This document shows, in pieces, positions 44,035 through 54,712 of a stretch of DNA of 64,000 bases. This DNA comes from Okeania sp. SIO2C9. Lineage in GTDB: Bacteria; Cyanobacteriota; Cyanobacteriia; Cyanobacteriales; Microcoleaceae. Position numbers and translations under genes: made by a program. The notes beneath the pieces are model-generated. The model saw nothing but the letters and a program-made list of their open reading frames with translations. It was not told the origin of the DNA and did not search any database. Each line of letters begins with the position of its first letter. Position 1 is the stretch's first letter. The stretch is taken from NCBI RefSeq assembly GCF_010672455.1, contig NZ_JAAHGO010000003.1, positions 181,688 to 245,687 on the forward strand, written 5' to 3'.

Positions 44035-44261
44035 CATTAAAAAAATAGTAGCGGAGGGCATCAGCGAACTAAGGCCATTCACATCAATAACTGTGGACAA
44101 AACCATCTTTGATTATCTGTATCTACCGCAACAGATAGTTAAGTAGACTGGATAAAACAGTAATATCTATGGGTGAGCTTGAGAAAATTAACTCACTTCA
44201 TTGAGTGGAGTATGTCAACATAATATAAAGTAGCTTTTCTAGATTTTAAGATTGTCTTGCT

Positions 44262-44489
44262 ATGAATCAGCCTGAAGTTAATCAGTCGAAATTACCAGAA
44301 AAAGTAGAATTATCTATAAACATAGATTCTAGATTATTAGACCAAGTTCAACATTTGACAAATGACCCGAGTAAGGTCATTGAAAGTGCCCTTCGTCAGT
44401 GGTTAAGAGGAGGACTTCCAGAAGATGAGTTAGCCCTGACACTGCAAAGAAATCCTCCTATCCCACCAAGAGGGGAATGGAACGATTAA
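44262..44489 (+). CDS. Small ribbon-helix-helix-like protein
   Basis: 75 residues: 'KVELSINIDSRLLDQVQHLTNDPSKVIESALRQWLRGG'. A short strand is followed by two helices, the pattern of MetJ/Arc/CcdA ribbon-helix-helix DNA-binding proteins, then an acidic/proline-rich tail ('LPEDELALTLQRNPPIPPRGEWND'). No toxin gene is adjacent, so it may be a solitary antitoxin or a transcription factor. Family call rests on pattern only. Confidence 0.6.
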   Translation: MNQPEVNQSKLPEKVELSINIDSRLLDQVQHLTNDPSKVIESALRQWLRGGLPEDELALTLQRNPPIPPRGEWND

Positions 44490-44738
44490 AATACTATTTA
44501 CTTCAGATTATGTGAAAGGTTTATATAAGTTAATATAGATTTTATTTAAGATTATCAACTATCCAAACTTTTGATTAATTAAATGAAACTTAAAGATAAT
44601 TTTTGATAAATCATAATATATGCTGTACCTTACCAACCAACTATGAGTTGTTAAGGACGATTGAAATCAGTGAGTTAGTAAATAGTTATTGACAAAAATT
44701 AATTGAGTTTGGAAACTACAAACAACAAAAATTAAAGA

Positions 44739-45212
44739 ATGTCAAAATACACTCCTTTGGGTGTGAGTTATTATTCTTTGCTTGGACTCCATCCAAAAGC
44801 ATCTAATCAGGAAATTAGAAGAGCATATCGAGAACTAAGTAAGCGCTATCATCCAGATACTACAGATATGCCAAAGGCGATCGCCACTGTAAAATTCCAG
44901 CAAATTAATGAAGCTTATGCTACTCTCGTCAACTCAGAAAAAAGATTAGAGTACGACAAAAAAATTAGGCGCTTATATGTAGATGATTTGAGTCAAAGAG
45001 TTAATTTTAATCATAGAAATTCCTCTGCCTACTTAGACCCTCAAGACAGACCATTATCTGCTGGTGAATTATTTGCTTTATTGATTATAGGTATAACTTT
45101 AATTAGTTGTTTGTTGATAGCTATTACTATTGGCCTCATACGTCCAGAGGTAACTATCCAACCTATTGAACCACCAGGAAATCAATTCATAGAAATAAAA
45201 CATTCATTATAG
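44739..45212 (+). CDS. J-domain protein with C-terminal membrane anchor
   Basis: 157 residues. N-terminal J domain (about 10-75) with the invariant H38-P39-D40 in 'RELSKRYHPD', preceded by 'YYSLLGLHPKASNQEIRRAY', so it can stimulate an Hsp70 partner. No G/F or zinc-finger regions, hence not a classical DnaJ. One transmembrane helix near the C-terminus ('LFALLIIGITLISCLLIAITIGLI', split across about 108-132) would tether it to a membrane with the J domain in the cytosol. Stand-alone gene, probably a specialised co-chaperone. Confidence 0.85.
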   Translation: MSKYTPLGVSYYSLLGLHPKASNQEIRRAYRELSKRYHPDTTDMPKAIATVKFQQINEAYATLVNSEKRLEYDKKIRRLYVDDLSQRVNFNHRNSSAYLDPQDRPLSAGELFALLIIGITLISCLLIAITIGLIRPEVTIQPIEPPGNQFIEIKHSL

Positions 45213-45410
45213 CTTTATTGATTTGATCAAAATAGTTATATATAAATATTTAATATTTGATTAATTTCTATGATATTATTTTAAAAATCATTGGAAAAAG
45301 TAAATATATTATATGTTCTAGAATTGACGCAACTGAATTACTGGAAGTCTTTGTAAGTTATTAAAATTATTATTAATTCTAGATATTTTTTGTTTGTAGG
45401 TACAAAAAAA

Positions 45411-45683
45411 ATGGATACTCCCAAACCAGATACTCCCTTATATAACCACCCTCTGCCCAAAATTGAAGAATGGCTCCAAGAAAATGGTTGCCAACAAAAT
45501 TCTGAAAAATTACATTGTTGGTGGGTTGAAAAACCTACCTGGAAAGCAGAATTATCACTTGATATCGATCAACTTACAGTGCGGTATGTAGACGCTAGTG
45601 CTAATGGTGATGATATTCAACGCTCCTTTAAATATTCCTTGAGTCGTCAGGACCTTGAAGAAGCAATTTTTTGTGGGCCTTAG
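45411..45683 (+). CDS. DUF3143 family protein
   Basis: 90 residues from the ATG at 45411 (MDTPKPDTPLYNHPLPKIEE); a TTG seven codons upstream is possible but unneeded. The family pattern 'LYNHPLPKIEEWLQENGCQQ' ... 'CWWVEKPTWKAELSLDIDQLTVRY' ... 'FKYSLSRQDLEEAIFCGP' is clear. DUF3143 proteins are small, conserved across cyanobacteria and plastid-bearing lineages, often found next to J-domain genes as here. Function unknown. Confidence 0.88.
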   Translation: MDTPKPDTPLYNHPLPKIEEWLQENGCQQNSEKLHCWWVEKPTWKAELSLDIDQLTVRYVDASANGDDIQRSFKYSLSRQDLEEAIFCGP

Positions 45684-45764
45684 TTAAATATAACTCCAGC
45701 CAACAAAATTGAACTTACGAATCAAAAATATTAGCTTTCTGTATTGCGTAAATAGATTTTCGTA

Positions 45765-46511
45765 TCATATTTTACCAAATCTGCGTTGACGTTTTTGATA
45801 AGCAAATAAGGCACGATGAAATTCAGAGCGGTTAAAGTCAGGCCAAAATGTTTCAGTAACATAGATTTCTGAATAAGCCATTTGCCATAATAAAAAATTA
45901 CTAATTCTCATTTCCCCACTGGTACGAATTAATAAATCTGGGTGAGAAATTCCAGCAGTATAAAGATATTGCTCAAATAACCCTTCATTAATTTCTTCTG
46001 GTTTGAGTAAACCTTTTTGTACCTGAGAGGCGATCGCTTGACAAGCGTGTACAATCTCCTGACGTCCTCCATAATTAGTAGCTACAGTAAACTTAATCCC
46101 CTGATTTTGCTGAGTCATTTCCATTGAATGTTTAATCTCAGCTTGTAAAGATAGAGGTAAAGAACTTAGATTACCAACAAATCTAATTTGAACATCTTCT
46201 GCCACCATCTCCTGTAGCTCTTGACGTAAAATTCTTTCAAATAAACTCATCAAAAAATTAACTTCCTCTAGTGGCCTGCCCCAATTTTCACTAGAGAATG
46301 CGTAAGCAGTTAATGCTTCTATACCCCAATCTTTACTACACTGTAATAGGGCTTTCAGCGCTTCCACCCCACGCCTATGACCCATAATTCGAGGTAAACC
46401 CCTGCGTCCTGCCCAGCGGCCATTACCATCCATAATTACAGCTACGTGGCGAGGCAACTTTTCTGGTTCTAGGTCAACAGGTAAATCTTGTAAGCAAGTT
46501 CCTTGATTCAT
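45765..46511 (-). CDS. uppS: Isoprenyl transferase (undecaprenyl diphosphate synthase family)
   Basis: 248 residues from the ATG at 46511, which overlaps the upstream cdaA stop as ATGA. An ATG at 46553 would add 14 residues inside cdaA and is less likely. Makes cis-polyprenyl diphosphate, the lipid carrier for cell-wall synthesis. Motifs: '[20 protein letters not shown]' with catalytic Asp28, '[10 protein letters not shown]', '[11 protein letters not shown]', '[22 protein letters not shown]' and 'FWPDF'. Translationally coupled to the diadenylate cyclase gene. Confidence 0.95.
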   Translation of the reverse strand: MNQGTCLQDLPVDLEPEKLPRHVAVIMDGNGRWAGRRGLPRIMGHRRGVEALKALLQCSKDWGIEALTAYAFSSENWGRPLEEVNFLMSLFERILRQELQEMVAEDVQIRFVGNLSSLPLSLQAEIKHSMEMTQQNQGIKFTVATNYGGRQEIVHACQAIASQVQKGLLKPEEINEGLFEQYLYTAGISHPDLLIRTSGEMRISNFLLWQMAYSEIYVTETFWPDFNRSEFHRALFAYQKRQRRFGKI

Positions 46512-47425
46512 CTTTTCTTTCGAGGAGCTGATGGACTTTGACGAAGCATCCATGACATTAATCTCGATCCTTTCGATCCTATTTGAAGTCCAAGATTAAC
46601 TATGGTGAATGGTTTTGTATTTTTTTCACTACCTGATAGAAATAGGCGTTGTTCTAATAATTCCTTAAGTTTATTACTGGTTAAGGGTCGATTCAAAGTC
46701 CCTTTTTCGGCCAGAGAAATAGAACCAGTTTCTTCAGACACCACTACGCAGAGGCACTTTTCTACTTGTTCTGTAATTCCCATAGCTGCTCTATGACGAG
46801 TCCCTAATTGCCTGGAAGCTATTCTTTCAGACAATGGTAGAATCACACCAGCTGATATAACTTTATGTTCTCTAATTAGGACAGCGCCATCATGTAATAA
46901 AGTTTTTGGCTGAAATATGGTTTGTAATAGTTCCTTAGAAAGTTCCGCATTTAACTTCACACCAGGTACAGAAAAATCCCTCTCATCTATAGGCCCATCT
47001 GTTTCTATGATTAACAAAGCGCCTATACGATTTTGAGACAGTTGTTTGATTGATTCTACTATTTCATCAATAATGCTATCTGATTCAGGTAAAACTCTAC
47101 GATTATGTCCAAACATTTGCAGAATTTCTCCCTGTCCCAACTGCTCAAGAAACCTACGGAATTCTGATTGTAATATTACTGCCATGGAAACAGCAGAACC
47201 TATAACTAAGCTGTTGAGGGCAAAACTTAAAAGTTTTAATCCAGCCCAATGACTTAAAGCTGAAGCCAACATTAAGACTATAAACCCTCTTACCATCCAT
47301 AATGTACGACGTTCCCCTATGATGACAAGCACCATATATATCAAGGCTAGAACCAGTCCGATATCGATACTATGTACCAATAAGGACTTCATCAAGCCTG
47401 GGTCATTACTAAGACCCGATTTCAT
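46508..47425 (-). CDS. cdaA: Diadenylate cyclase CdaA (c-di-AMP synthase)
   Basis: 305 residues. Three N-terminal membrane helices ('[15 protein letters not shown]', '[17 protein letters not shown]', '[17 protein letters not shown]') are followed by the DAC domain with 'LLHDGAVLI' (DGA motif) and '[12 protein letters not shown]' (RHR motif), the residues that bind ATP and metal. Makes c-di-AMP, which controls potassium and osmotic balance and night survival in cyanobacteria. A start at an internal Met ([11 protein letters not shown], codon 12) is possible. Overlaps uppS by four bases. Confidence 0.95.
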   Translation of the reverse strand: MKSGLSNDPGLMKSLLVHSIDIGLVLALIYMVLVIIGERRTLWMVRGFIVLMLASALSHWAGLKLLSFALNSLVIGSAVSMAVILQSEFRRFLEQLGQGEILQMFGHNRRVLPESDSIIDEIVESIKQLSQNRIGALLIIETDGPIDERDFSVPGVKLNAELSKELLQTIFQPKTLLHDGAVLIREHKVISAGVILPLSERIASRQLGTRHRAAMGITEQVEKCLCVVVSEETGSISLAEKGTLNRPLTSNKLKELLEQRLFLSGSEKNTKPFTIVNLGLQIGSKGSRLMSWMLRQSPSAPRKKR

Positions 47426-47913
47426 TGAACTTTAATTATTAATCTAACGTCAACTTTTGATGTGTTTTTTTATTTAACATTCTGGTGTCATCACCAGCAA
47501 AGAGTATTTATTCTCTTGCGTAATGTAAATAATTAATTATCGATATCAATGAACAATAAGTTTGATCATCCACTGTTCATTGGACATTTTTTGTCATTAG
47601 TAGCTTTGCGGAATATGATAGATGCTATACTCCTTCATTTATAGTATAAGCATCTTGATGCAAATTCTAGTTCACTAATTATAGTTACATCTGTCTCACC
47701 TCCCCTTAGTCCTAACTATTCCTTATAGCATCATTTTTTCTTGGTAACAAATTATGCCAACGCTAGAATTTGCTTTTGAGCTATCAGTAGATGTGGGACT
47801 TATTGCCAAATTAGATTAAAAATCAAATTGATATATCTGTAGCAAGGTATAAGACATACGACAGTTTGATTTTTTTCACCTTAACTATTGTTTTTTTGCT
47901 TTGGAATCAAATA
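47426..47913. other. Gene-free stretch between cdaA and lysA, nothing recognised
   Basis: AT-rich, without repeats of the families above and without an open frame worth calling. It presumably holds the promoter of the minus-strand cdaA-uppS pair. Confidence 0.5.
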
Positions 47914-49320
47914 CTATGATTGTTCTATAGCTATTCGTTCTGGTAAAACATCGTGACTGAGTAAATCTTGGTAAGTTTCCCTTTGTAATATTACATTTAC
48001 TTCGTCATTGTTAACTAAAACTCCTGCTGGACGTGGTAGACGATTGTAGTTGGAAGCCATGCTATAGTTGTACGCACCAGTAGCCATTACTACTAAGCAA
48101 TCTCCTGGTTGAGTTACGGGTAACATAGCATTTTTAACTAGAACGTCACCAGATTCACAATGTTTACCAGCAACGGTAACTGTTTCTGTTGCTGGTTCAG
48201 ATAATTTATTCGCTACTACCATTCTATAAAGAGATTGATAGGTGATTGGACGTGGATTATCTGACATTCCCCCATCTACTGATATATAAGTCCTAATTTC
48301 TGGGACTTGTTTTTGAGAACCAATTGTATAAGCTGTTACACAGGCCGGGCTAATAATTGAACGTCCAGGTTCGCATAATAGTTTTGGTAAAGGTAATTGT
48401 CTAGCTTGACAAGCATCTACCATTGCCTTACTGATATTGTGAACCCAAGTTTCAATACTAGGAGGGTCATCTGCTTCAGTATAACGGATTCCTAAACCAC
48501 CACCCATATTAATTTCTGTGACTGATAGATTATGTGCCATGGCAGTTGTCATTGCATCTACCATTACACTTGCTAAATCTTGATGGGGTTGAACTTCAAA
48601 AATTTGGGAACCTATATGAGCATGAATTCCTATAAATGATAGTTTTTGTTGTTGACTTATGAAGCTAAAAACATCATTTAATTGGTTAGGATCGAATCCA
48701 AACTTACTATCTAGATGACCTGTACGAATGTATTCGTGGGTATGACATTCAATACCAGGTGTAAACCTCACCATGATTTTTGTGGGATTCTCTAGTGCCT
48801 CTGTTTGTTCGTTTTTTAAATCTGCTAATGTTTTTAATTCCAGCCAATTATCAACAACAATTACACAATCTGTTTCGACGGCTAAACTTAATTCTGCAAG
48901 AGATTTATTATTGCCATGGAAGTATATTTTCTCTGGATTAATACCTGCTTGGATAGCTGTGTATAATTCACCTCCAGATACAACGTCTATACCTAAACCT
49001 TCAGAGCCACAAATAGCACATACTGCTAAACAGCTCCAAGCTTTAGAAGCATAAAGAACTAAAGATTCTCCAGGGTAGTACTGTTTAAGTGCATCTCGAT
49101 ATTGACGACAAGCTGTCCTAAGAGTATATTCGTCCAATATATATAGAGGTGAGCCAAATTTTTCGACCAGTGCTGGGACATCCCAACCACCGATTTCTAA
49201 GTGGTCTAAATTGTTAACTTTGGCAGTGAGTGGTAGAAGTTCCTGATTTGGTGAACTTTCCATTTTTGGCAAATACTGAAGTCCAGAATTTGCGGATATT
49301 ACAGCTTGAGTTGATACCAT
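47914..49320 (-). CDS. lysA: Diaminopimelate decarboxylase
   Basis: 468 residues. PLP enzyme of the alanine-racemase fold making lysine from meso-diaminopimelate. Shows 'LVLYASKAWSCLAVC' (PLP-Lys), 'GLGIDVVSGGELYTA', 'FHGNNKSLAEL', 'FIGIHAHIGSQIFEV', 'INMGGGLGIRYTEAD', 'LCEPGRSIISPACV' and 'AGKHCESGDVL', including the substrate-binding Cys-Glu-Ser. Full length. Confidence 0.96.
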   Translation of the reverse strand: MVSTQAVISANSGLQYLPKMESSPNQELLPLTAKVNNLDHLEIGGWDVPALVEKFGSPLYILDEYTLRTACRQYRDALKQYYPGESLVLYASKAWSCLAVCAICGSEGLGIDVVSGGELYTAIQAGINPEKIYFHGNNKSLAELSLAVETDCVIVVDNWLELKTLADLKNEQTEALENPTKIMVRFTPGIECHTHEYIRTGHLDSKFGFDPNQLNDVFSFISQQQKLSFIGIHAHIGSQIFEVQPHQDLASVMVDAMTTAMAHNLSVTEINMGGGLGIRYTEADDPPSIETWVHNISKAMVDACQARQLPLPKLLCEPGRSIISPACVTAYTIGSQKQVPEIRTYISVDGGMSDNPRPITYQSLYRMVVANKLSEPATETVTVAGKHCESGDVLVKNAMLPVTQPGDCLVVMATGAYNYSMASNYNRLPRPAGVLVNNDEVNVILQRETYQDLLSHDVLPERIAIEQS

Positions 49321-49428
49321 AAGTGTTGTACAGAGTTATACCCTATTAGTCTAATCTAATAAATGGAAGTTATTTCAATTTGTCAATTTTTGATTAATTT
49401 TTTATCTATAATTTAGACTTTTGTAAGT

Positions 49429-50055
49429 ATGGCAATTATTACCATTCAACCAATGAGTCCAAAGCATATTTCTAGTGTGGTTGAATTGGATCGACTTTGC
49501 TTTGGTGGACTCTGGAATTTTCAAGGTTATCAACGAGAGCTAGAAAGTCCTAATAGCGATCTGCTAATTTTAGTAATTAGCCAAAATGAGAATGAGTTGA
49601 AAAGGAAAGTAACCTTAAAATCTTCTAACTCTAAATCAGAGCTTACCAATTATCAGTCCATAATTGGCATAGGTTGTTTGTGGGCTATTTTAGAGGAAGC
49701 ACACATTACTATTCTCGGAATTCATCCCCAATACCAACGTCTGGGTTTAGGTCAATTATTATTATATTCCTTAATGAGCTCTGCTTGGGATAGAGGGTTA
49801 GAGCGAGCAACTCTAGAAGTTGCAGCCTCAAATACATCTGCATTGTCCCTTTATCACAAGTTTGGGTTTCAAGATGTGGGCCGTCGTCGAGGATATTATC
49901 AGCAAACTGGCGAAGATGCTCTGATTCTCTGGCGTGGTCATCTACATGAACCAGAATTTGAGCAAACTTTGTCCCAATGGCATAGACAAGCGATCGCTCG
50001 TCTGAATGGCTATGAAGTGAAATGGGAAAAGTTAGAATCGGTTATTGGTAATTGA
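49429..50055 (+). CDS. rimI: Ribosomal-protein-alanine N-acetyltransferase (GNAT family)
   Basis: 208 residues of GNAT fold. Acetyl-CoA-binding loop 'LGIHPQYQRLGLGQLLLYSLM' (Q/R-x-x-G-x-G), 'ATLEVAASNTSALSLYHKFGFQDVGRRRGYYQ' at the C-terminal side, as in RimI, which acetylates the N-terminus of ribosomal protein S18. The central insertion ('NENELKRKVTLKSSNSKSEL') and the C-terminal extension of about 40 residues are longer than in E. coli RimI but usual for cyanobacterial homologues. Divergent from lysA with a 108-bp gap. Confidence 0.9.
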   Translation: MAIITIQPMSPKHISSVVELDRLCFGGLWNFQGYQRELESPNSDLLILVISQNENELKRKVTLKSSNSKSELTNYQSIIGIGCLWAILEEAHITILGIHPQYQRLGLGQLLLYSLMSSAWDRGLERATLEVAASNTSALSLYHKFGFQDVGRRRGYYQQTGEDALILWRGHLHEPEFEQTLSQWHRQAIARLNGYEVKWEKLESVIGN

Positions 50056-50714
50056 TAGCTGGTAATAAATTAATTAAATTTTTTTTGTTATTTGAATTTA
50101 ATTTGCTTCATAGACTATTTAACCTATATTTTAAATAATTTTATGATATTTTAGATGGTATTTATGAAAATAATAAAATAAATAAAACCTTGAGAAAAGT
50201 CGCAAAACGTTGCATATTTTTAGCATATTTTCTGGTCTAATTAAAATAAAAAAACTACGTTACTACCAAAGATTTAGTGGACTGAAATGGATAATTGTTA
50301 CCAATAAAACTTTAGAATTTCTTAAAATCAACAAACATATTGAATAATCCCTATATAAAAACCTAAGCTATACTTGAGAAGCTAAAATTATATAGTTGGC
50401 TATAAAAACGTAATATTCAATACCATGAATGTTAGATAGGATAAAGTATATAACGTTAAACTATCTAGATACCAACTATACTAAGCTGAATAAACTCATA
50501 AGACTATTTAGTGTTTGAATAGTGTGGTACAAAAATTTATTAAGAGAATAACGAAATGTGTAAAACCCAATGGCTTATATCCTGGGATATAAGCGGTGCG
50601 AGTGACTTTAGTGATAATTAATCATGTTAAATTAATTTGTCAAAAATATAGACAAAAAATATATTTTTATGCTATGTTTTTAAGCATAAATTAAAATATG
50701 ATAGGTCGAGTCAA
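50056..50714. mobile_element. Left flank of TnpB element 2 with hairpins
   Basis: No gene. A perfect hairpin GCTTATATC-ctgg-GATATAAGC (50573-50594) and a second TTATGCT/AGCATAA type stem (about 50668-50691) lie just before the tnpB start, as expected for a left end of an IS200/IS605-type element. 50056-50540 is AT-rich with nothing recognisable. Confidence 0.55.
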
Positions 50715-51929
50715 ATGAGAATATATGAGTTCAAAGTCAAAGGAAAACAAGAACAATATAAAGCAATAGATAATGCAATTATTACATCTCAATTCATTCA
50801 AAATAAGTGTATAAAATATTGGATGGATAATGAAAAAGTAGGTAAGTATGACTTGAATAAATATTGTAAAGTATTGGCAAAAGAGTTTAAATTTGCTTCT
50901 GAACTAAATTCAATGGCTAGACAATCGGCGGCGGAGAGAGCATGGTGTGCAATATCTAGATTTTACGATAACTCTAAGAAACAAATAAAAGGCAAGAAAG
51001 GCTTTCCGAAGTTTAAAAAATATACTAGGTCTGTAGAATATAAAACCAGTGGATGGAAACTGTCAGAAACAAGAAAAGCTATTACCTTTAAAGATCGGAA
51101 AAATATAGGTACTTTAAAATTAAAAGGTACTTATGACTTGAATTACTATCAACTAGACCAAATAAAAAGAGTAAGAATAGTTAGACGTGCTGATGGTTAT
51201 TATGTACAATTCGGAATTAGAACTGATTTACGAATTGAAACTAAACCAACAGGAAAAGCAATAGGTCTAGATGTAGGAATTAGATATTTCTTAGCTGATA
51301 GTAATGGTAATACTATAGAAAATCCTCAGTTCTATAGAAAAACTGAAAAACAGTTAAACAGAGCAAATCGTCAAAAATCTAAGAAGTACAAAAAGAATGC
51401 TAAACCGCAGTCGAAAAACTATCATAAAGCTAGAAATCGATATGCACGGAAACATTTAAGAGTAAGTAGGCAACGTAAAGAGTACGCTAAGAGAGTAGCA
51501 TACTGCGTCATTCAATCTAACGATTTGATAGTCTATGAAGACTTAAATGTTAAAGGCATGGTAAAAAATCGACATCTAGCTAAATCAATTTCTGATGTTG
51601 CATGGTCAACTTTTAGACAATGGTTAGAGTATTTTGGCTTAAAATACGGAAAAGTAACTGTTGCAGTTCCTCCACATAATACTTCTCAAAATTGCTCTAA
51701 TTGTGGTCAGAAAGTTAAAAAATCCCTATCAACTCGGACTCATATTTGTCCTCATTGTGGATTCGTAGAAGATAGAGATGTCAATGCAGCATTAAATATC
51801 CTTCAAAAAGGATTACGTACCGTGGGGCACACGGGAACTTACGTTTGGGGAGATTTGCCCTCTGGCTTAGTTGGAGAAGTCCTGCTAGGTGATGGCGAGT
51901 CTGTGAACCAAGAATCCCCGTGTCTTTAG
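50715..51929 (+). CDS. tnpB: IS200/IS605-type TnpB RNA-guided nuclease, second copy
   Basis: 404 residues, only distantly similar to the copy at 35640. RuvC motifs complete: 'GLDVGIRYFLADSNG' (D), 'IVYEDLNVKGMVKNRHLAKSI' in shortened form (E) and 'EDRDVNAALNIL' (D). Zinc ribbon 'CSNCGQ...HICPHCG'. The C-terminal tail ('YVWGDLPSGLVGEVLLGDGE') is encoded by the region that in these elements also makes the guide RNA. No tnpA nearby. The right end is marked by 'aatccccgtgtctttagacc' and 'agggagtgtcaac' (51913-51945). The element lies about 170 bp before clpC, so its guide would target the sequence at this junction. Confidence 0.92.
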   Translation: MRIYEFKVKGKQEQYKAIDNAIITSQFIQNKCIKYWMDNEKVGKYDLNKYCKVLAKEFKFASELNSMARQSAAERAWCAISRFYDNSKKQIKGKKGFPKFKKYTRSVEYKTSGWKLSETRKAITFKDRKNIGTLKLKGTYDLNYYQLDQIKRVRIVRRADGYYVQFGIRTDLRIETKPTGKAIGLDVGIRYFLADSNGNTIENPQFYRKTEKQLNRANRQKSKKYKKNAKPQSKNYHKARNRYARKHLRVSRQRKEYAKRVAYCVIQSNDLIVYEDLNVKGMVKNRHLAKSISDVAWSTFRQWLEYFGLKYGKVTVAVPPHNTSQNCSNCGQKVKKSLSTRTHICPHCGFVEDRDVNAALNILQKGLRTVGHTGTYVWGDLPSGLVGEVLLGDGESVNQESPCL

Positions 51930-51945
51930 ACCAGGGAGTGTCAAC
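51905..51945 (+). ncRNA. Right end / presumed guide-RNA scaffold 3' part of TnpB element 2
   Basis: Overlaps the last tnpB codons. CCCC-GTGTC-tttaGACCAGGG can fold into the terminal hairpin typical of these right ends, finishing with GAGTGTCAAC. The exact guide start would be directly after the element, near 51946. Boundaries are inferred. Confidence 0.45.
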
Positions 51946-52115
51946 CACTGAAAACTTAATTACAGACATGAAATTATTGCCGTGGCAAAATTATTTCATA
52001 TTTTGCTCAAGTATCTCAGGTCTAGATAAGCATTTGGTGGGTAACAGTTTTAATATAAATGTCACGCTAGAATAAGCAGAAGGGCAACTATATAAATAAT
52101 AGGAATTAATTAATT

Positions 52116-54584
52116 ATGTTTGAACGCTTCACCGAAAAAGCAATCAAAGTGATAATGTTGGCCCAAGAAGAGGCTCGGCGCTTGGGACATAACTTTGTGG
52201 GGACGGAACAAATTCTCCTGGGTCTAATTGGAGAAGGCACAGGTGTTGCGGCCAAAGTTCTCAAATCTATGGGTGTTAATCTCAAGGACGCTAGGATTGA
52301 GGTAGAAAAAATAATTGGCCGTGGATCTGGATTTGTGGCTGTAGAAATTCCATTTACTCCCAGAGCTAAAAGGGTTTTAGAATTATCCTTGGAGGAAGCA
52401 CGACAATTAGGACATAACTATATTGGTACTGAGCATCTACTTCTGGGTTTAATTCGAGAAGGGGAAGGAGTTGCAGCAAGAGTTCTAGAAAATTTAGGGG
52501 TAGACCTCTCGAAGGTACGGACTCAGGTAATTCGGATGTTGGGTGAAACCGCAGAAGTCACTGCTGGTGGTGGCGGTGGACGGACTAAAACTCCTACTCT
52601 GGACGAGTTTGGTTCTAATCTGACTCAAATGGCTTCCGAAGGTAAGTTGGACCCAGTAGTGGGAAGGCAAAAGGAAATTGAACGGGTTATTCAAATTCTA
52701 GGTCGTAGAACGAAAAATAATCCTGTACTTATTGGAGAACCAGGGGTAGGAAAAACAGCGATCGCTGAAGGTCTGGCACAACGTATTGCTAATAATGATA
52801 TACCAGATATTCTGGAAGAAAAGCGGGTAGTTACTCTGGACATTGGTCTATTGGTGGCTGGCACAAAATACCGGGGTGAGTTTGAGGAACGTCTGAAGAA
52901 AATTATGGATGAAATTCGCTCTGCGGGTAATGTCATCCTAGTTATAGATGAGGTTCATACTCTTATTGGAGCTGGTGCTGCAGAGGGGGCAATTGATGCG
53001 GCTAATATTTTGAAGCCTGCTTTGGCTCGTGGGGAGTTACAGTGCATAGGGGCAACAACCCTCGATGAGTATCGTAAACACATTGAACGAGATGCTGCAC
53101 TCGAACGTCGTTTCCAACCAGTAATGGTGGGTGAACCTTCTGTTGAAGAGACAATTGAAATCTTATACGGTTTAAGGGAACGTTACGAACAACATCATAA
53201 GTTAAAAATTTTGGATACAGCTCTAGAAGCTGCTGCTAAATTGTCAGACCGCTATATTAGCGATCGCTATTTACCGGATAAAGCTATTGACTTGATCGAT
53301 GAGGCAGGTTCCCGGGTTCGTTTGATTAATTCTCAACTTCCTCCCGCAGCTAAAGAGTTAGATAAAGAGTTGCGCGGAATTCTCAAAGAAAAGGATGAGG
53401 CAGTACGCTCTCAAGATTTTGATAAGGCAGGAGAATTGCGCGATCGGGAAATGGAGATTAAATCTGAAATTCGCTCCCTTGCTCAAAGTAAAAAGACAGA
53501 TTCCACGAGTGAAAATGATTCTCCAGTGGTTAATGAAGAAGATATTGCTCATATTGTTGCAAGTTGGACGGGTGTTCCAGTTAGTAAACTCACAGAATCT
53601 GAATCTGAGAAATTGCTACACATGGAAGATACTCTGCACCAACGTTTGATTGGTCAGGAGGAAGCTGTCAGAGCAGTATCTCGTGCTATTCGTCGGGCAA
53701 GAGTGGGATTGAAAAACCCCAACCGACCAATTGCTAGCTTTATTTTCTCTGGACCTACTGGGGTTGGTAAGACAGAATTAACTAAGGCTTTGGCTACATA
53801 TTTCTTCGGGTCAGAAGAAGCAATGATTCGGTTGGATATGTCTGAATATATGGAACGTCACACTGTTTCTAAGTTGATTGGTTCTCCTCCTGGTTATGTG
53901 GGTTATAACGAAGGTGGTCAGCTAACTGAAGCAGTTCGTCGTCGTCCTTATACTGTGGTGCTATTTGATGAAATTGAAAAAGCTCACCCTGATGTCTTCA
54001 ATATGCTGTTGCAAATTTTGGAAGACGGACGCTTGACTGACGCTAAGGGTCGGACAGTAGATTTCAAGAATACTTTGATTATTATGACCTCCAATATCGG
54101 TTCTAAGGTAATCGAGAAAGGAGGCGGCGGTCTTGGTTTCGAGTTCTCCGATAATGAAGCAGATGCTCAATACAACCGAATTCGCAACTTGGTTAATGAA
54201 GAACTCAAACAATATTTCCGCCCAGAATTCCTCAACCGTCTAGATGAGATTATCGTCTTCCGTCAGTTGAATAAGGATGAGGTGAAGGAAATTGCTGTGA
54301 TTATGTTGAAAGAAGTCTTTAGTCGTCTGACAGAAAAAGGCATCAAGTTAGAAATTACCGATCGCTTCCAAGAGCGGTTAGTTGAGGAAGGTTATAATCC
54401 CAGTTATGGAGCGCGTCCTTTACGTCGGGCAATTATGCGTTTACTTGAGGATGTTTTAGCTGAGGAAATTCTTTCTGGTGCGGTTCGCGAGGGCGATACT
54501 GCTGTGGTTGATGTAGGGGAAGATGGTCAGGTTAAGGTTACTCAAGGTGAAAAACGAGAGTTGTTGCCTCAAGGAGCTGAATAG
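52116..54584 (+). CDS. clpC: ATP-dependent Clp protease ATP-binding subunit ClpC
   Basis: 822 residues. Two Clp N-terminal repeats ('[20 protein letters not shown]', '[20 protein letters not shown]'), a first AAA+ module ('[19 protein letters not shown]', '[19 protein letters not shown]'), a middle domain with a UVR motif ('[19 protein letters not shown]'), and a second AAA+ module ('[20 protein letters not shown]', '[15 protein letters not shown]', '[19 protein letters not shown]'). Hexameric unfoldase feeding ClpP; essential in cyanobacteria. HIP1 sites occur in the gene, and its base use is more G+C-rich than its surroundings. A strong terminator follows. Confidence 0.97.
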   Translation: MFERFTEKAIKVIMLAQEEARRLGHNFVGTEQILLGLIGEGTGVAAKVLKSMGVNLKDARIEVEKIIGRGSGFVAVEIPFTPRAKRVLELSLEEARQLGHNYIGTEHLLLGLIREGEGVAARVLENLGVDLSKVRTQVIRMLGETAEVTAGGGGGRTKTPTLDEFGSNLTQMASEGKLDPVVGRQKEIERVIQILGRRTKNNPVLIGEPGVGKTAIAEGLAQRIANNDIPDILEEKRVVTLDIGLLVAGTKYRGEFEERLKKIMDEIRSAGNVILVIDEVHTLIGAGAAEGAIDAANILKPALARGELQCIGATTLDEYRKHIERDAALERRFQPVMVGEPSVEETIEILYGLRERYEQHHKLKILDTALEAAAKLSDRYISDRYLPDKAIDLIDEAGSRVRLINSQLPPAAKELDKELRGILKEKDEAVRSQDFDKAGELRDREMEIKSEIRSLAQSKKTDSTSENDSPVVNEEDIAHIVASWTGVPVSKLTESESEKLLHMEDTLHQRLIGQEEAVRAVSRAIRRARVGLKNPNRPIASFIFSGPTGVGKTELTKALATYFFGSEEAMIRLDMSEYMERHTVSKLIGSPPGYVGYNEGGQLTEAVRRRPYTVVLFDEIEKAHPDVFNMLLQILEDGRLTDAKGRTVDFKNTLIIMTSNIGSKVIEKGGGGLGFEFSDNEADAQYNRIRNLVNEELKQYFRPEFLNRLDEIIVFRQLNKDEVKEIAVIMLKEVFSRLTEKGIKLEITDRFQERLVEEGYNPSYGARPLRRAIMRLLEDVLAEEILSGAVREGDTAVVDVGEDGQVKVTQGEKRELLPQGAE

Positions 54585-54618
54585 TTTAGGGAATTAAAGT
54601 GAATATTTAATTGTAAAG

Positions 54619-54649
54619 CGGCAGGAAGTTTAAACTTTCTGCCGTTTTT
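54619..54649 (+). terminator. Rho-independent terminator of clpC
   Basis: CGGCAGGAAGTTT (54619-54631) pairs with AAACTTTCTGCCG (54632-54644), with one mismatch, followed by TTTTT (54645-54649). It lies 35 bp after the clpC stop and also faces the convergent arylsulfotransferase gene. Confidence 0.85.
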
Positions 54650-54712
54650 CGATTTTATTAACGTGAGCTTGACGGAATTTGAATTGCTAATACTAAATAC
54701 TGCCTACATAAC

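Noticed and set aside
43919-44146. 75-codon open frame
   Set aside because: Runs through a structured IS200/IS605 right-end remnant, starts with TTG and has no protein-like pattern.
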